Of a stretch of DNA of 64,000 nucleotides, positions 1-8,289 are shown piece after piece. Position numbers and translations under genes: made by a program. Source of the DNA: Ideonella dechloratans (GTDB taxonomy: Bacteria; Pseudomonadota; Gammaproteobacteria; Burkholderiales; Burkholderiaceae_C). The notes beneath the pieces were generated by a model. That model did no database searches. It saw nothing but the letters and a program-made list of their open reading frames with translations, and was not told the origin of the DNA. Positions within the stretch are counted from its first letter, which is position 1, and the number at the start of each line of letters is the position of its first letter. Location of the stretch: contig NZ_CP088081.1 of NCBI RefSeq assembly GCF_021049305.1, positions 3,100,001 to 3,164,000 of the forward strand, in the 5' to 3' direction.

Positions 1-2
1 CC

Positions 3-1655
3 GATTTCGGCGACGCCCGCGTGGCCAACCGGGTCGTGTCCAAGACGGGCTGGCAGGGCACGCTGACCAGCGCCGTGGACACCGAGGTCACCTTCACCGC
101 AGCCGTGGACGGCGACAGCAGTCGCAGCGCCCTGGTCCATGTGCTGATCGCCGCCACGCCCCTGCAGGTGGGCGTGATGGTGGATGGCGTGACCCAGAAC
201 GCCGCCCCCGTGCTGGCCGGCGAAAGCTACACGGTCACCATCAGCTCGGGCCAGCAGGTGGCCCTGCACAGCACGGTGGCCATGGTGGTGGACGAAAGCC
301 TGGGAGCCGCCAACAAGTCGGCCTACACCAAGACCGCCACCGACTGGTCGGCCAACCTCGCCAGCGCCAGCTCGACCGAGGCCACCCTGGTGGTCAAGTC
401 CAACGCGGACAACAGCCTGATGGCCACCATCCACGTGGTGATCGATCCCAAGCCGCTGGCGGTGACGGTGTCGGTGGACGGCACGCTGGAAACCAGCACC
501 GCCGTGACCGCCGGCCAGACCCATGAGCTGAGCATCAGCTCCGGTCAGCAGCTCACGCTGGACAGCAACATCAAGGTCAACTTCGCCTCCTCGCTGGGGG
601 CGGCCAGCGCCAGCAACATCAGCAAGTCCAGCACCGAATGGCAGGCCAATCTGAGCGCGGGCGCGGCCACCACGGTGACGCTGACCGCCACGGCCCAGGG
701 CGACAGCACGCGGGTGGCCACCATCGTGGTGCATGTGGCGGCGGCACCGCTGCAGGTCGGCGTGCTGGTCAACGGCGTGTCGGTCACGGCCACCCCGCTG
801 CTGGCCGGGCAGGCCACCACGGTCAACATGAGCTCGGACCAGTCGCTGACCCTCAACAGCAACGTGTCCTTCCAGGTGGACGAGTCGCTGGGCACCGCCA
901 CCAAGAGTGCCTACACCAAGACGGCCAACACCTGGTCGGCCAAGCTCAGCAGCACCGCGCCGACGGTGCTCACGCTGACCGCCAAGTCGGCCGCGGACAG
1001 CAGCCAGGCGGTGACGGTCAACGTGGTGCTCGACCAGATCCCGCTGACCGTCAACCTGCAGATCCTGACCAGCGACGGCGCCACCGTGGTACAGACCGAC
1101 ACGGCCACGGCCGGCGACGTCAAGACCTACAGCATCCCGACCGGCTACCGGGTGGCCGTGGGCTCGCCCACGCTGCCGATCAACGTCACCGCCGACTTCG
1201 GCGATGGCCTGGCCCGCTACGTCAACAGCACGAACCACAGCTGGAACGCGATGCTGGTCAGCGGCAGCGCCACCGAAGCCGTGCTGAACGTCACGCCCCA
1301 GGGCGCCACCACCGGCGGCCTGACCTTGAAGTTCGACATCGTGCCCAAGGACCTGTCGCTCAATGTGAGCGTCAATGGCCTGGCCCTGCCGACCAGCCCC
1401 TACGCCGCCGGTGACAACCTGACCATCCTGGTCTCGTCCGGCGATGTGGTGGCCATGGCCAGCGATGGCGCGAACATCACGGTCACCAGCACGCTCAGCG
1501 GCCTGACCGAATCCTCCGTGACCAAGACCAGCACGACGTACTCCGTCTCGCTGACCAACAGCACGGGCGCCGACCAGACCGCCACCTACACCATCACCTC
1601 GGCCTCGAACCCCACCGCCCAGGTGATGCTCAACATCACCGTGCGCGCCCCCTGA
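3..1655 (+). CDS. Large repeat-containing protein, 3' part only (partial at left edge)
   Basis: The reading frame is open to the left edge, so only the C-terminal ~550 residues are visible; the first GTG in frame at 21 is not a credible start. The visible part is five consecutive units of about 98-103 residues. Each begins with a beta-strand-like PLxV-type stretch, has a central AG...(I/M)SS(G/D)QQ-type core, and carries a later K(S/T)...W.A.L element. It is rich in Thr, Ser, Ala and Val and has no Cys, as in bacterial surface or secreted beta-sandwich repeat proteins. No catalytic motif, anchor or sorting signal is visible, and it ends directly after the last repeat. I do not recognise the family. 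A terminator follows 20 bases after the stop. Confidence 0.8.
   Translation, partial: DFGDARVANRVVSKTGWQGTLTSAVDTEVTFTAAVDGDSSRSALVHVLIAATPLQVGVMVDGVTQNAAPVLAGESYTVTISSGQQVALHSTVAMVVDESLGAANKSAYTKTATDWSANLASASSTEATLVVKSNADNSLMATIHVVIDPKPLAVTVSVDGTLETSTAVTAGQTHELSISSGQQLTLDSNIKVNFASSLGAASASNISKSSTEWQANLSAGAATTVTLTATAQGDSTRVATIVVHVAAAPLQVGVLVNGVSVTATPLLAGQATTVNMSSDQSLTLNSNVSFQVDESLGTATKSAYTKTANTWSAKLSSTAPTVLTLTAKSAADSSQAVTVNVVLDQIPLTVNLQILTSDGATVVQTDTATAGDVKTYSIPTGYRVAVGSPTLPINVTADFGDGLARYVNSTNHSWNAMLVSGSATEAVLNVTPQGATTGGLTLKFDIVPKDLSLNVSVNGLALPTSPYAAGDNLTILVSSGDVVAMASDGANITVTSTLSGLTESSVTKTSTTYSVSLTNSTGADQTATYTITSASNPTAQVMLNITVRAP
159..1652 (+). repeat. Five tandem ~98-residue protein repeats (about 300 bp each)
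   Basis: Units by translation: 159-452, 453-746, 747-1040 (98 codons each), 1041-1349 (103) and 1350-1652 (101). Units 1 and 3 are most alike (shared VDESLG and KSAYTKTA segments). Unit 2 keeps the register, and units 4 and 5 have drifted and gained a few residues. A preceding partial unit (3-158) ends with the same pattern, so the array continues upstream of the window. The period is at protein level; the DNA is diverged and not a perfect satellite. Confidence 0.8.
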
Positions 1656-1674
1656 GTCCCGGCGGCCGGTGAAC

Positions 1675-1710
1675 AAAAAAGGGGCGGACCTCGCGGTCCG
1701 CCCCTTTTTT
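1675..1710. terminator. Bidirectional intrinsic terminator
   Basis: A perfect 10-bp stem (1681-1690 with 1695-1704, GGGGCGGACC arm) with a 4-base loop is flanked by A6 on the left and T6 on the right, so it works on both strands. It lies between two convergent genes, the repeat protein and the 3HB-oligomer hydrolase. Confidence 0.93.
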
Positions 1711-1727
1711 CCATGGCGATCCCGGAC

Positions 1728-3857
1728 TCAGTCGGGCACCACCAGCGTGTGGCCGTCGAAGACGATCTGCGCGGCCGGCGCGGGCGAGGCCGAGATCGGC
1801 GGTACGTTGACACCGGACAACGCCGTGCTGCTGCTGGCCCGGGGCACGGTGTGCACCACCTGGCTGACCGGCAGCGGCGCACCGGTGGTCAGGTGGGCCC
1901 AGACCGCATCCATCGCCGCGTTGAAGTACACATGCAGCGGGATGAAGCGGGTGTCGTAGCCCAGCAGCGCCCCATAGGACATGAAGGCGTCGAAGTGCTG
2001 GCCATTGGTCACCTCGATGTAGCGGGTGGGGCTGCCCGGCTCGACCCGCTGGTTACGGGCAAAGTAGGCCCGGGCCGCATGGTTGACCGGCAGCAGGGAA
2101 TCGCTGCGGCCGGCCACGATCACCGTGGGCTTGCCGTGCAGCCGCGCCCCCAGTTGCACCTGGGCCACGCCGGCCCTCACCCGGGCCGCCGCCGCAGCCG
2201 CGTCGCCGGTCAAGGGCCTCCCGCTGACCGCATCGCGCCCGGTGGCCAGCGCACGCAGGCACAGCGCGCCGTCCAGGCCGAAGTCGGCCCGGCCGGTGCT
2301 GGGCGAGGTGGACAGGAAATCCAGCCGCGGCCCGCCCACCGAGCCGTCGTAGACGATGTTCACCCCCGAGGTCGGCGGAATGCCGTTGCCGCTGGCGAAC
2401 AGCCCGGCCTGGGTCGTCGGTGACTGGGCGATGGGCAGACCACTGGCATCGGTGTTGGCGAAGCTGTAGCCGCACAGGTCATCCAGCGCGCCGAAGCGCC
2501 CCAGCGCATTGGCGTAGGTCACCGCGATCGCGTTGGTGGCCAGGCGGAAGTGCGACTGCTGCAGAAAGGCGCTCTCCGGTGTCCAGCCCTGGGCCAGCAG
2601 CACGTCCCAGGCGCTGTCGGCCTGGGCAGCGACGGTGTCTCCCGTGACCAGCCCACGCTCGGCCAGGCCGGTGCAACTCTGCTGGGCCGAGGTGGTGTAG
2701 GCCGCGGGCCAGAAGGCCGGGTCCATCGACAGGCCGGTGCGCGAGGACAGCAGGGCACAGGGCTGGTAGAGCGCCGCCAGCGTGAAGTAATCGATCAGCG
2801 GCAGGCCGGTCACCGGCACCGTCGCACTGCCCTGGCGGATCTGCACGCCCGGCGTCGGCCGGGGCTGGGCATTGGGTTCGCTGACCGCCACCGCGTCGAT
2901 CAGGCCCTCGGTGTCCTGCTCGGCCGCGGCCAGCGCGGCACCGCCGCCATTGGACACGCTGGAGGCGATGACCAGGGTGTTCGCAGGCGTGAAGTGGCGG
3001 CTGCCAGCGTACTGCTGGTTGAGCACGTAGAGCGCGAAGCGGACGGCGCTGAGTGTGTTCTGGCCCCAGTCCTTCTCGGGGTTCAGGCGGGAATGGGCGT
3101 GCTTGTAGGCCACGCGGTTGGGCAGGGCCGCGTTGAAGGCCGCCAGCCGGTCAGCCGGGGCGCGCACCCGGAACAGGGCCTCGGTGCCGGCCGTGGCGGC
3201 GTCCATCGGCAGTCCCTCGCGGGAGGTCACCACCCCGGTCATCAGATCGTGGTAGCCGTTGCCCGAGCCCTTGTCGGTGTAGGCCACCGCGCAGCCGTGC
3301 TTGAGGCCCCATTCCCCGGCCGTCGCGATGGCGCCGTAGATGCCCCGCGAGCCCGAGGAGGTCGCGGTGACGATGCAGGCATGGTCCGGGTCAAAGCTGA
3401 CGGGCACCTGCACCATCAGCGTGACATTGCGGCGACCACTGCCGTCGTCGGCCCAGGCCGTGGTCTCCGTGCCGGCGATCTTGCCCTCGCCCAGCGTGTC
3501 CTGGCCGTGGATGTCGATGTTGGGCCCGTAGAAGACCCCCATGCCGCCCAGCGGCGTGATGTCCACCAGGGCCCGGTAGTTGTTGTAGATCGCGTTGCGG
3601 CGCAGTTCGCCGGCCGTCGGATGGGCCGGATCGGCATAGGCCGGCGCGGCTCCCATCAGCCCGGTCTTGCCCAGGCCGGCGGTCAGCAGGTCATCGCTGA
3701 CCCCATCGGTCACGCGCACCGTCACCGGCCCGCGCACCCCGGACGGCAGCGGTGGGCCACCGGCCCAGGCGCCCCCCCAGGTCCCCAGCGCGCCCATGCA
3801 GGCGCAGCCCAGCACCAGCGGCCGCAGCAGGCCGCGGCCGTTCGTTCCTCTTTTCAT
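1728..3857 (-). CDS. D-(-)-3-hydroxybutyrate oligomer hydrolase (exported)
   Basis: A 709-residue protein matching the long 3HB-oligomer hydrolase family (usually about 690-730 aa). The family cleaves short 3-hydroxybutyrate oligomers released from polyhydroxybutyrate to monomers. The start is ATG at 3857, preceded by a GGGAG ribosome site; the frame runs further upstream only as antisense to the crotonase gene. Residues 1-33 form a signal peptide ending AWAG. Conserved family blocks are visible: RRNAIYNNYRALVD (~87-99), GVFYGPNI, and a nucleophile region SSVSNGGG with the likely catalytic serine near residue 302. The protein should act in the periplasm or outside the cell and feed PHB breakdown products to uptake. 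It is transcribed alone and shares a terminator with the convergent repeat-protein gene. Confidence 0.92.
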   Translation of the reverse strand: MKRGTNGRGLLRPLVLGCACMGALGTWGGAWAGGPPLPSGVRGPVTVRVTDGVSDDLLTAGLGKTGLMGAAPAYADPAHPTAGELRRNAIYNNYRALVDITPLGGMGVFYGPNIDIHGQDTLGEGKIAGTETTAWADDGSGRRNVTLMVQVPVSFDPDHACIVTATSSGSRGIYGAIATAGEWGLKHGCAVAYTDKGSGNGYHDLMTGVVTSREGLPMDAATAGTEALFRVRAPADRLAAFNAALPNRVAYKHAHSRLNPEKDWGQNTLSAVRFALYVLNQQYAGSRHFTPANTLVIASSVSNGGGAALAAAEQDTEGLIDAVAVSEPNAQPRPTPGVQIRQGSATVPVTGLPLIDYFTLAALYQPCALLSSRTGLSMDPAFWPAAYTTSAQQSCTGLAERGLVTGDTVAAQADSAWDVLLAQGWTPESAFLQQSHFRLATNAIAVTYANALGRFGALDDLCGYSFANTDASGLPIAQSPTTQAGLFASGNGIPPTSGVNIVYDGSVGGPRLDFLSTSPSTGRADFGLDGALCLRALATGRDAVSGRPLTGDAAAAAARVRAGVAQVQLGARLHGKPTVIVAGRSDSLLPVNHAARAYFARNQRVEPGSPTRYIEVTNGQHFDAFMSYGALLGYDTRFIPLHVYFNAAMDAVWAHLTTGAPLPVSQVVHTVPRASSSTALSGVNVPPISASPAPAAQIVFDGHTLVVPD

Positions 3858-4019
3858 CGTGTGCTCCCTGTGATCGCCTCCAGCCTGGAGGCCGAGCGAT
3901 TCTGAGGGGGCGACTGCGGCTTGTGAGCGCCTGCCCGGGATAGTCCCGATGCCCGGTGGCCGCGTGGTGAAATTCAGGTTTCGCGGCCGTCCCTGGGCCG
4001 CACGAACGGTTCCCTTCTC

Positions 4020-4823
4020 ATGTCCGGACACATCCTCTTTCACCCGGCCGACGCCCAGGGCATCGCCCGGGTGGTCATCAGTCACCCCGGCAAGCTCAAT
4101 GCCCTGGACATCGCCATGTGGCGCGACCTGCGGGCCGGCTTCGATGCCCTGCGCGCCCAGCCGCGACCGCCACGGGTCCTGATCGTGCAAGGCGAGGGCG
4201 GCAGCTTCGTGGCCGGCGGCGACATCGAAGAGTTCCCGCGATTCCGCTTCGACCCGGCCACCCTGGCCGACTTTCACGAGGAGATCGTGGCCCCGGCGCT
4301 GGAGGCCATGCTGGCCTGCGATGTGCCGCTGATCGCGCAGATCGAGGGTGCGTGCATCGGTGGCGGGCTGGAGATCGCCGCCTGCTGCGACCTGCGTCTG
4401 TGCGGCCAGGGCAGCCGCTTCGGCGTACCGATTGCCAAGCTGGGCTTCCCGATGGCGCCGCGCGAGATCGAGATCGTCGCCCGCGTGGTGGGTGAAACCG
4501 TGCTGCGCGAGTTGCTGCTGGAGGCCCGCGTGCTGGACGCCGAGGAAGCCCGCCTGCGAGGTCTGGTGACCCGCGTGCTGCCCGACACCGAGGTGGCCGC
4601 CGACGCCTGGCGCACCGCCCGACGCATCGCCGAACTGTCCCCGCAGGCCATGCGGCTGAACAAGCAGGCGTTGCGGCGCTTCACCCAGGGCCCGGTCAGC
4701 CAGCGCGCCGAACGCGAACCCCACTACGCCTACGCCCCGTCCGCGGAACACCGCGAGGGCCTGGCCGCCTTCAACGAGAAGCGCCCGGCCCGCTTCCTGG
4801 ATCCGGACGATCCCGCCCGCTGA
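4020..4823 (+). CDS. Enoyl-CoA hydratase/isomerase (crotonase) family protein
   Basis: 267 residues, the usual crotonase length, ATG start. Both oxyanion-hole regions are clear: FVAGGDIEEF around 63-72 and EGACIGGGLEIA around 109-120. The glutamate after GGGL (about 118) matches the first catalytic acid of enoyl-CoA hydratase. The second usual glutamate position, in the following FGxP-E region, reads FGVPIAKLG, so that acid appears absent. This makes classical hydration less certain; an isomerase or another acyl-CoA reaction is possible. It lies divergent from the 3HB-oligomer hydrolase with about 160 bp between, which would fit hydroxyacyl-CoA metabolism, but that link is inference. Confidence 0.85.
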   Translation: MSGHILFHPADAQGIARVVISHPGKLNALDIAMWRDLRAGFDALRAQPRPPRVLIVQGEGGSFVAGGDIEEFPRFRFDPATLADFHEEIVAPALEAMLACDVPLIAQIEGACIGGGLEIAACCDLRLCGQGSRFGVPIAKLGFPMAPREIEIVARVVGETVLRELLLEARVLDAEEARLRGLVTRVLPDTEVAADAWRTARRIAELSPQAMRLNKQALRRFTQGPVSQRAEREPHYAYAPSAEHREGLAAFNEKRPARFLDPDDPAR

Positions 4824-4891
4824 GTGCAAGCGACCGGCCACGGCTTGCCGACCGGCCTGGGCCGTGCAGAATCGGGCGCAGGAGGACGGAC

Positions 4892-5656
4892 ATGCGGGGT
4901 CTGGGCATCGGGAGAGGGACCGGCGGCTGGAAGGCTTGGAGCGTCGGCTGGGGTCTGGCCCTGGCCGCCAGCGCCAGCGGGGCGGCGCCGCCCAAGAGCG
5001 ACCCGGGACGCGGCTGGGAGCTCTGCCAGCAGGACACCGAACCCGAACGCTGCCTGACCCGGCTGGAGGCTGAGGCGCTGCGGACGGCCCGTGCCTCCCG
5101 CAAGACCCTGCGCGCGGTCCGCCAGGGCCCGCAACTGCGCCTGCAGACCCCAGGCAGCGCCACGATCACCCTGCAGGACAGTGCCGCAACCCAGTACCGC
5201 GGCCTGGGGCCGGTGGGCCACGGCGACAGCTGGCTGGTGGCCCGCCTGCCGGCCCCGCAAAGCCCTCCCCTGCTGCTGGTCAGCCCCGCCTCGGGCCAAC
5301 AGATCGGGCTGGAGGCCACCCCCCGGCCCGCCCCCGACGGGCACCTGCTCATCGCCGTGCGTCCCGGCGTGGATGGACACGAGGCTTCGACGCTGACGCT
5401 CCTGCAGCGTGCGGGCACGCGCTGGAGCGTGGTGTTCCGCTACGAGGCCCCGGCCGGCCTGCACCTGAGCTTCCAACGCTGGCGCAGCGACGGCGCTGCC
5501 GTCCACCTGCAATGGGAACGCTCAAGCACCTCGGCCTGCCCCCTGGCCGAAGGCAACGCGCAGTTGCGCGACGGCCCCTTTGGCTGGGACTTCGTGCCGC
5601 CGATGCCGCCGCCCTGCGAGGCAGCAGAGGCTCACTCTTCTTCGGGGTTGTCCTGA
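4892..5656 (+). CDS. Exported hypothetical protein
   Basis: 254 residues. The ATG at 4892 is preceded by a strong AGGAGGA ribosome site. The N-terminus (about 1-32) is a signal peptide with an LALAASASGA end. The mature part has scattered cysteines (ELCQQD, PERC near 48-60; two near the C-terminus) that could form disulfides, and looks beta-rich without a known motif. The last 25 bases overlap the 3' end of the convergent gspC gene. I do not recognise the family; a periplasmic location is inferred. Confidence 0.7.
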   Translation: MRGLGIGRGTGGWKAWSVGWGLALAASASGAAPPKSDPGRGWELCQQDTEPERCLTRLEAEALRTARASRKTLRAVRQGPQLRLQTPGSATITLQDSAATQYRGLGPVGHGDSWLVARLPAPQSPPLLLVSPASGQQIGLEATPRPAPDGHLLIAVRPGVDGHEASTLTLLQRAGTRWSVVFRYEAPAGLHLSFQRWRSDGAAVHLQWERSSTSACPLAEGNAQLRDGPFGWDFVPPMPPPCEAAEAHSSSGLS

Positions 5657-6231
5657 GGGGGCGGCGGCGTGACCTGACCGGCCGGCTCCTGGCGCAAGCC
5701 CTGGCCCAGCGTCTGCGGTTGGCCCGGCAGGGTCACCCGCGGTGTGCGGAGGGACACCGCGTTCGGCACCGCAGGGCGCGGCACGCTGTTCGGATCGGGC
5801 AGGCTCAGCGAGGTGCTGGCCGGCCCGCCCTTGGGCCCGAGTTCGACGGAGCGCTTGCTGACGGACAGCAGCACCGTGTCGCCCTCGATCACGGCGCCGG
5901 TGCGCCAGGGCTTGGCCGGCTGCCCACCGACGGAAATCAGCGCCACGCCCTGCGGGCTGGCCGAAGCCGTGCCGCCTGGCGCCACGATGCCGAGCAACTG
6001 GAAGCGGCCGTCACCGGCGTCCTCTTCCGCGTCGTCCGCCACGGCCACCGTGCCGAGCACCCGGGTCAGGCTGCCGCCCTGCGGCGCACCGGCGGTGGCG
6101 GCCTGCGCCGTGGCAGGCAGGCCCTGCGCGCGGACGAAGAGCTTGAGCCCCCAGAACAGGCCACTGATGGCCACCAGGGCCCACACCACGAACGTTAATA
6201 AACGCGACGCCATCGGACGATTATGATGCAT
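5632..6231 (-). CDS. gspC: Type II secretion system protein GspC-like
   Basis: About 199 residues. One N-terminal transmembrane helix (LLTFVVWALVAISGLFWG) is followed by a periplasmic HR-type domain (FQLLGIVAP...GVALISVGGQPAKPWRTGAVIEG...LLSVSKRSVELG), the inner-membrane GspC fold that contacts the secretin. The C-terminus is short and proline-rich with no PDZ domain, as in the PulC-like forms of many betaproteobacteria. The start is uncertain: ATG at 6231 or ATG at 6213 (MASRLL); neither has a clear ribosome site. It is transcribed away from the gspG-F operon, and its 3' end overlaps the neighbouring exported-protein gene by 25 bases. Confidence 0.85.
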   Translation of the reverse strand: MHHNRPMASRLLTFVVWALVAISGLFWGLKLFVRAQGLPATAQAATAGAPQGGSLTRVLGTVAVADDAEEDAGDGRFQLLGIVAPGGTASASPQGVALISVGGQPAKPWRTGAVIEGDTVLLSVSKRSVELGPKGGPASTSLSLPDPNSVPRPAVPNAVSLRTPRVTLPGQPQTLGQGLRQEPAGQVTPPPPQDNPEEE

Positions 6232-6263
6232 GCCCACACTGAGAACCCTGGCCATTTCCGGCC

Positions 6264-6722
6264 ATGTTGACCACCATGTCTGTGACATTTCCCCAGCAGC
6301 CGATGAAGCGGCTGCGCCAGGCCGGTTTCACGCTGATCGAACTGATGGTCGTGCTGGTGATCATCGGCGTGCTGGCCGCGCTGATTGTGCCCAACGTGCT
6401 CGACCGCGCCGATGACGCCCGCGTGACGGCGGCACGCACCGACATCGGCAACCTGATGCAGGCGCTCAAGCTCTACAAGCTGGACAACCAGCGCTACCCC
6501 ACTGGCGAACAGGGCCTGGATGCCCTGATCCACAAGCCCACCACCAGCCCGGTGCCGTCCAACTGGCGCCCCTATGTGGAAAAGCTGCCCAACGACCCCT
6601 GGGGCCGCCCCTACCAGTACGCCAACCCTGGCGTGAAGGGCGAGATCGACGTGTTCAGCCTGGGCGCCGACGGACAGCCCGGTGGCGAGGGCGTGAACGC
6701 CGACATCGGCTCCTGGCAGTAA
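6264..6722 (+). CDS. gspG: Type II secretion major pseudopilin GspG
   Basis: 152 residues from this ATG; ATGs at 6276 and 6303 are also possible, and the last would give the usual short prepilin leader. The class III signal RQAG|FTLIELMVVLVIIG is clear: leader cleavage after Gly by the prepilin peptidase and a hydrophobic assembly helix with the required Glu at position 5. The GspG-specific C-terminal region is complete (YKLDNQRYPTGEQGL, NDPWGRPYQY, FSLGADGQPGG), including the calcium-binding loop. It forms the body of the secretion pseudopilus and is first gene of the rightward operon. Confidence 0.95.
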   Translation: MLTTMSVTFPQQPMKRLRQAGFTLIELMVVLVIIGVLAALIVPNVLDRADDARVTAARTDIGNLMQALKLYKLDNQRYPTGEQGLDALIHKPTTSPVPSNWRPYVEKLPNDPWGRPYQYANPGVKGEIDVFSLGADGQPGGEGVNADIGSWQ

Positions 6723-6749
6723 GCCATCCCGGCCCGCCCGCATCGGTCC

Positions 6750-7208
6750 ATGGCCCACGCTCCGCACCGGCAACAGGGCTTCACGCTGCTGGAGTTGATG
6801 GTGGTCGTGGCCCTGCTGGCCGTGGTGGTGGGCATGGCCTCGCTCTCGCTGCGCGACAGCGCCGCCGCCCGCCTGGATGAAGAGGCCGCACGCCTGTCGG
6901 CCCTGCTCGAAGGCGCCCGGGCCCGCTCACGGGCGATGGGTGTGGAGGTGGAGTGGCAACCGCTGCCCGACCAGCCCGGCTTCCGTTTCGTCGGCCTGCC
7001 CGACACCGTGCACCTGCCCGACCGCTGGCTGGACGAAGGCACCCACGCGGAAATCATCGGCGCAAGCTCGCTGGTGCTGGGGCCGGAGCCGGTCATCGGC
7101 GCGCAGCGCGTGGTGCTGAGCCTGGGCGAGCGGCGCGTGGTGCTGGCCACCGACGGCCTGGGCGCATTTGCACCGCTGGCCGAGCCGGAAGGGAAACCCG
7201 CGCCGTGA
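6750..7208 (+). CDS. gspH: Type II secretion minor pseudopilin GspH
   Basis: 152 residues. The prepilin signal QQG|FTLLELMVVVALLAVVVG sits at residues 8-27, followed by the GspH/FimT region with the typical RLSALLEGARARSRAMG segment. It is a minor pseudopilin of the Gsp tip complex. The stop overlaps the GTG start of gspI (GTGA), indicating translational coupling. Confidence 0.92.
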   Translation: MAHAPHRQQGFTLLELMVVVALLAVVVGMASLSLRDSAAARLDEEAARLSALLEGARARSRAMGVEVEWQPLPDQPGFRFVGLPDTVHLPDRWLDEGTHAEIIGASSLVLGPEPVIGAQRVVLSLGERRVVLATDGLGAFAPLAEPEGKPAP

Positions 7209-7585
7209 ACCCGCGCGCTCCTCATCGTCGCCCTAGACGCGGCTTCACCCTCGTCGAGGTGCTGGTGGCGGTGGCCATCGTGGCCATCGCACTGGCGGCC
7301 GGCAGCCGCGCCGCCGGTTCGCTGCTGGGCAATGCCCAGCGCCTGTCCGACGTGACACTGGGCCAGTGGTGTGCCACCAACGTGCTCACCGGCATCAAGC
7401 TGGCCAAGCAGTACCCGGACATCGGCACCAGCAGCGGCGAATGCGAGGAACTGGGCCGAACCTTCACGAACACGCTGAAGGTGCAGGCGACCCTGAACCC
7501 CAACTTCCGCCGCGCGGATGTGGTGATCACCGACGAGGCGGGGGTCAATCTGGTGACCCTGTCCACCGTCCTGTCGCGCTACTGA
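7205..7585 (+). CDS. gspI: Type II secretion minor pseudopilin GspI
   Basis: 126 residues from the GTG at 7205, which overlaps the gspH stop. Prepilin signal RRG|FTLVEVLVAVAIVAIAL. The following pattern (QWCATNVLTGIKL) matches the GspI region after the helix, where the usual sequence is W-x-A-x-N. The C-terminus (RRADVVITDEAG) fits the family. It acts with GspJ and GspK at the pseudopilus tip. The stop overlaps the gspJ start (TGATG). Confidence 0.92.
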   Translation: MNPRAPHRRPRRGFTLVEVLVAVAIVAIALAAGSRAAGSLLGNAQRLSDVTLGQWCATNVLTGIKLAKQYPDIGTSSGECEELGRTFTNTLKVQATLNPNFRRADVVITDEAGVNLVTLSTVLSRY

Positions 7586-8289
7586 TGCCTTCCCGCGTCC
7601 ACACCGCTCCGCCCCGCCATCCCCTGCGCGGCTTCACGCTGGTCGAGGTGCTGGTGGCCCTGTTCATCATGGCCGTGCTGGCCATGATGGCCTGGCGCGG
7701 CATCGACGCCCTGGTGCGTTCCCGCGATGGCGCGCAGGGCAATGCCCAGCAGATCCTGCTCCTGTCGACCACCGTCAACCAGTGGGAACAGGATCTGGCC
7801 CAGCTGCAGCGCACGCCCGGCGTCCCGGCGTTGAAGTTCGATGGCGCCGCGCTGCGCCTGACCCGGCGCGCCAAGGACGGCATGGTGCTGGTCGTCTGGA
7901 CGATGCAGGGCGACACCCTGTACCGCTGGGCCTCCCCGGCGACGAGCCGCGTGGCCGAACTCCAGGAGTGGTGGATGCGCAGCCAGCAATGGTCCGGCAT
8001 CCGCGAGGGCGCACTGCCCATGCTCAGCCAGCTCTCCGAGTGGCAGGTCTACTACTACCGCCAGGGCGACAACACCTGGAGCAACGCGCAGTCCAGCGCG
8101 GGGCGCAGCAATGCCGCTCCGGTGGCGGGCGCCCCCTCCACCCCGGGCGGCAGCGGCGACGGCAGCACGCCCCCGGACACCACGAGCGACGAGGAAGACG
8201 CCGACCAGCTGCCCCAGGGGGTGCGCCTGGTGCTGCGGCTGCCAGCCGGCCCGCTGACCCGCGACGTGCTGCTCTCGGGGGACCACTGA
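7585..8289 (+). CDS. gspJ: Type II secretion minor pseudopilin GspJ
   Basis: 234 residues; ATG overlaps the gspI stop. Prepilin signal LRG|FTLVEVLVALFIMAVLAM followed by the GspJ segment MAWRGIDALVRSRDGA and a W-E-Q-D-L motif. It carries a low-complexity Ser/Gly/Pro/Thr insert ending in an acidic patch (about residues 168-210) before the C-terminal LRLVLRLPAGPL strand, which makes it longer than compact GspJ proteins. The stop overlaps the gspK ATG. Confidence 0.9.
   Translation: MPSRVHTAPPRHPLRGFTLVEVLVALFIMAVLAMMAWRGIDALVRSRDGAQGNAQQILLLSTTVNQWEQDLAQLQRTPGVPALKFDGAALRLTRRAKDGMVLVVWTMQGDTLYRWASPATSRVAELQEWWMRSQQWSGIREGALPMLSQLSEWQVYYYRQGDNTWSNAQSSAGRSNAAPVAGAPSTPGGSGDGSTPPDTTSDEEDADQLPQGVRLVLRLPAGPLTRDVLLSGDH

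Noticed and set aside
3858..4841. Upstream extension of the 3HB-oligomer hydrolase frame (over 300 codons)
   Set aside because: It lies antisense to the crotonase gene, has no family similarity, and the ATG at 3857 has a signal peptide and ribosome site.
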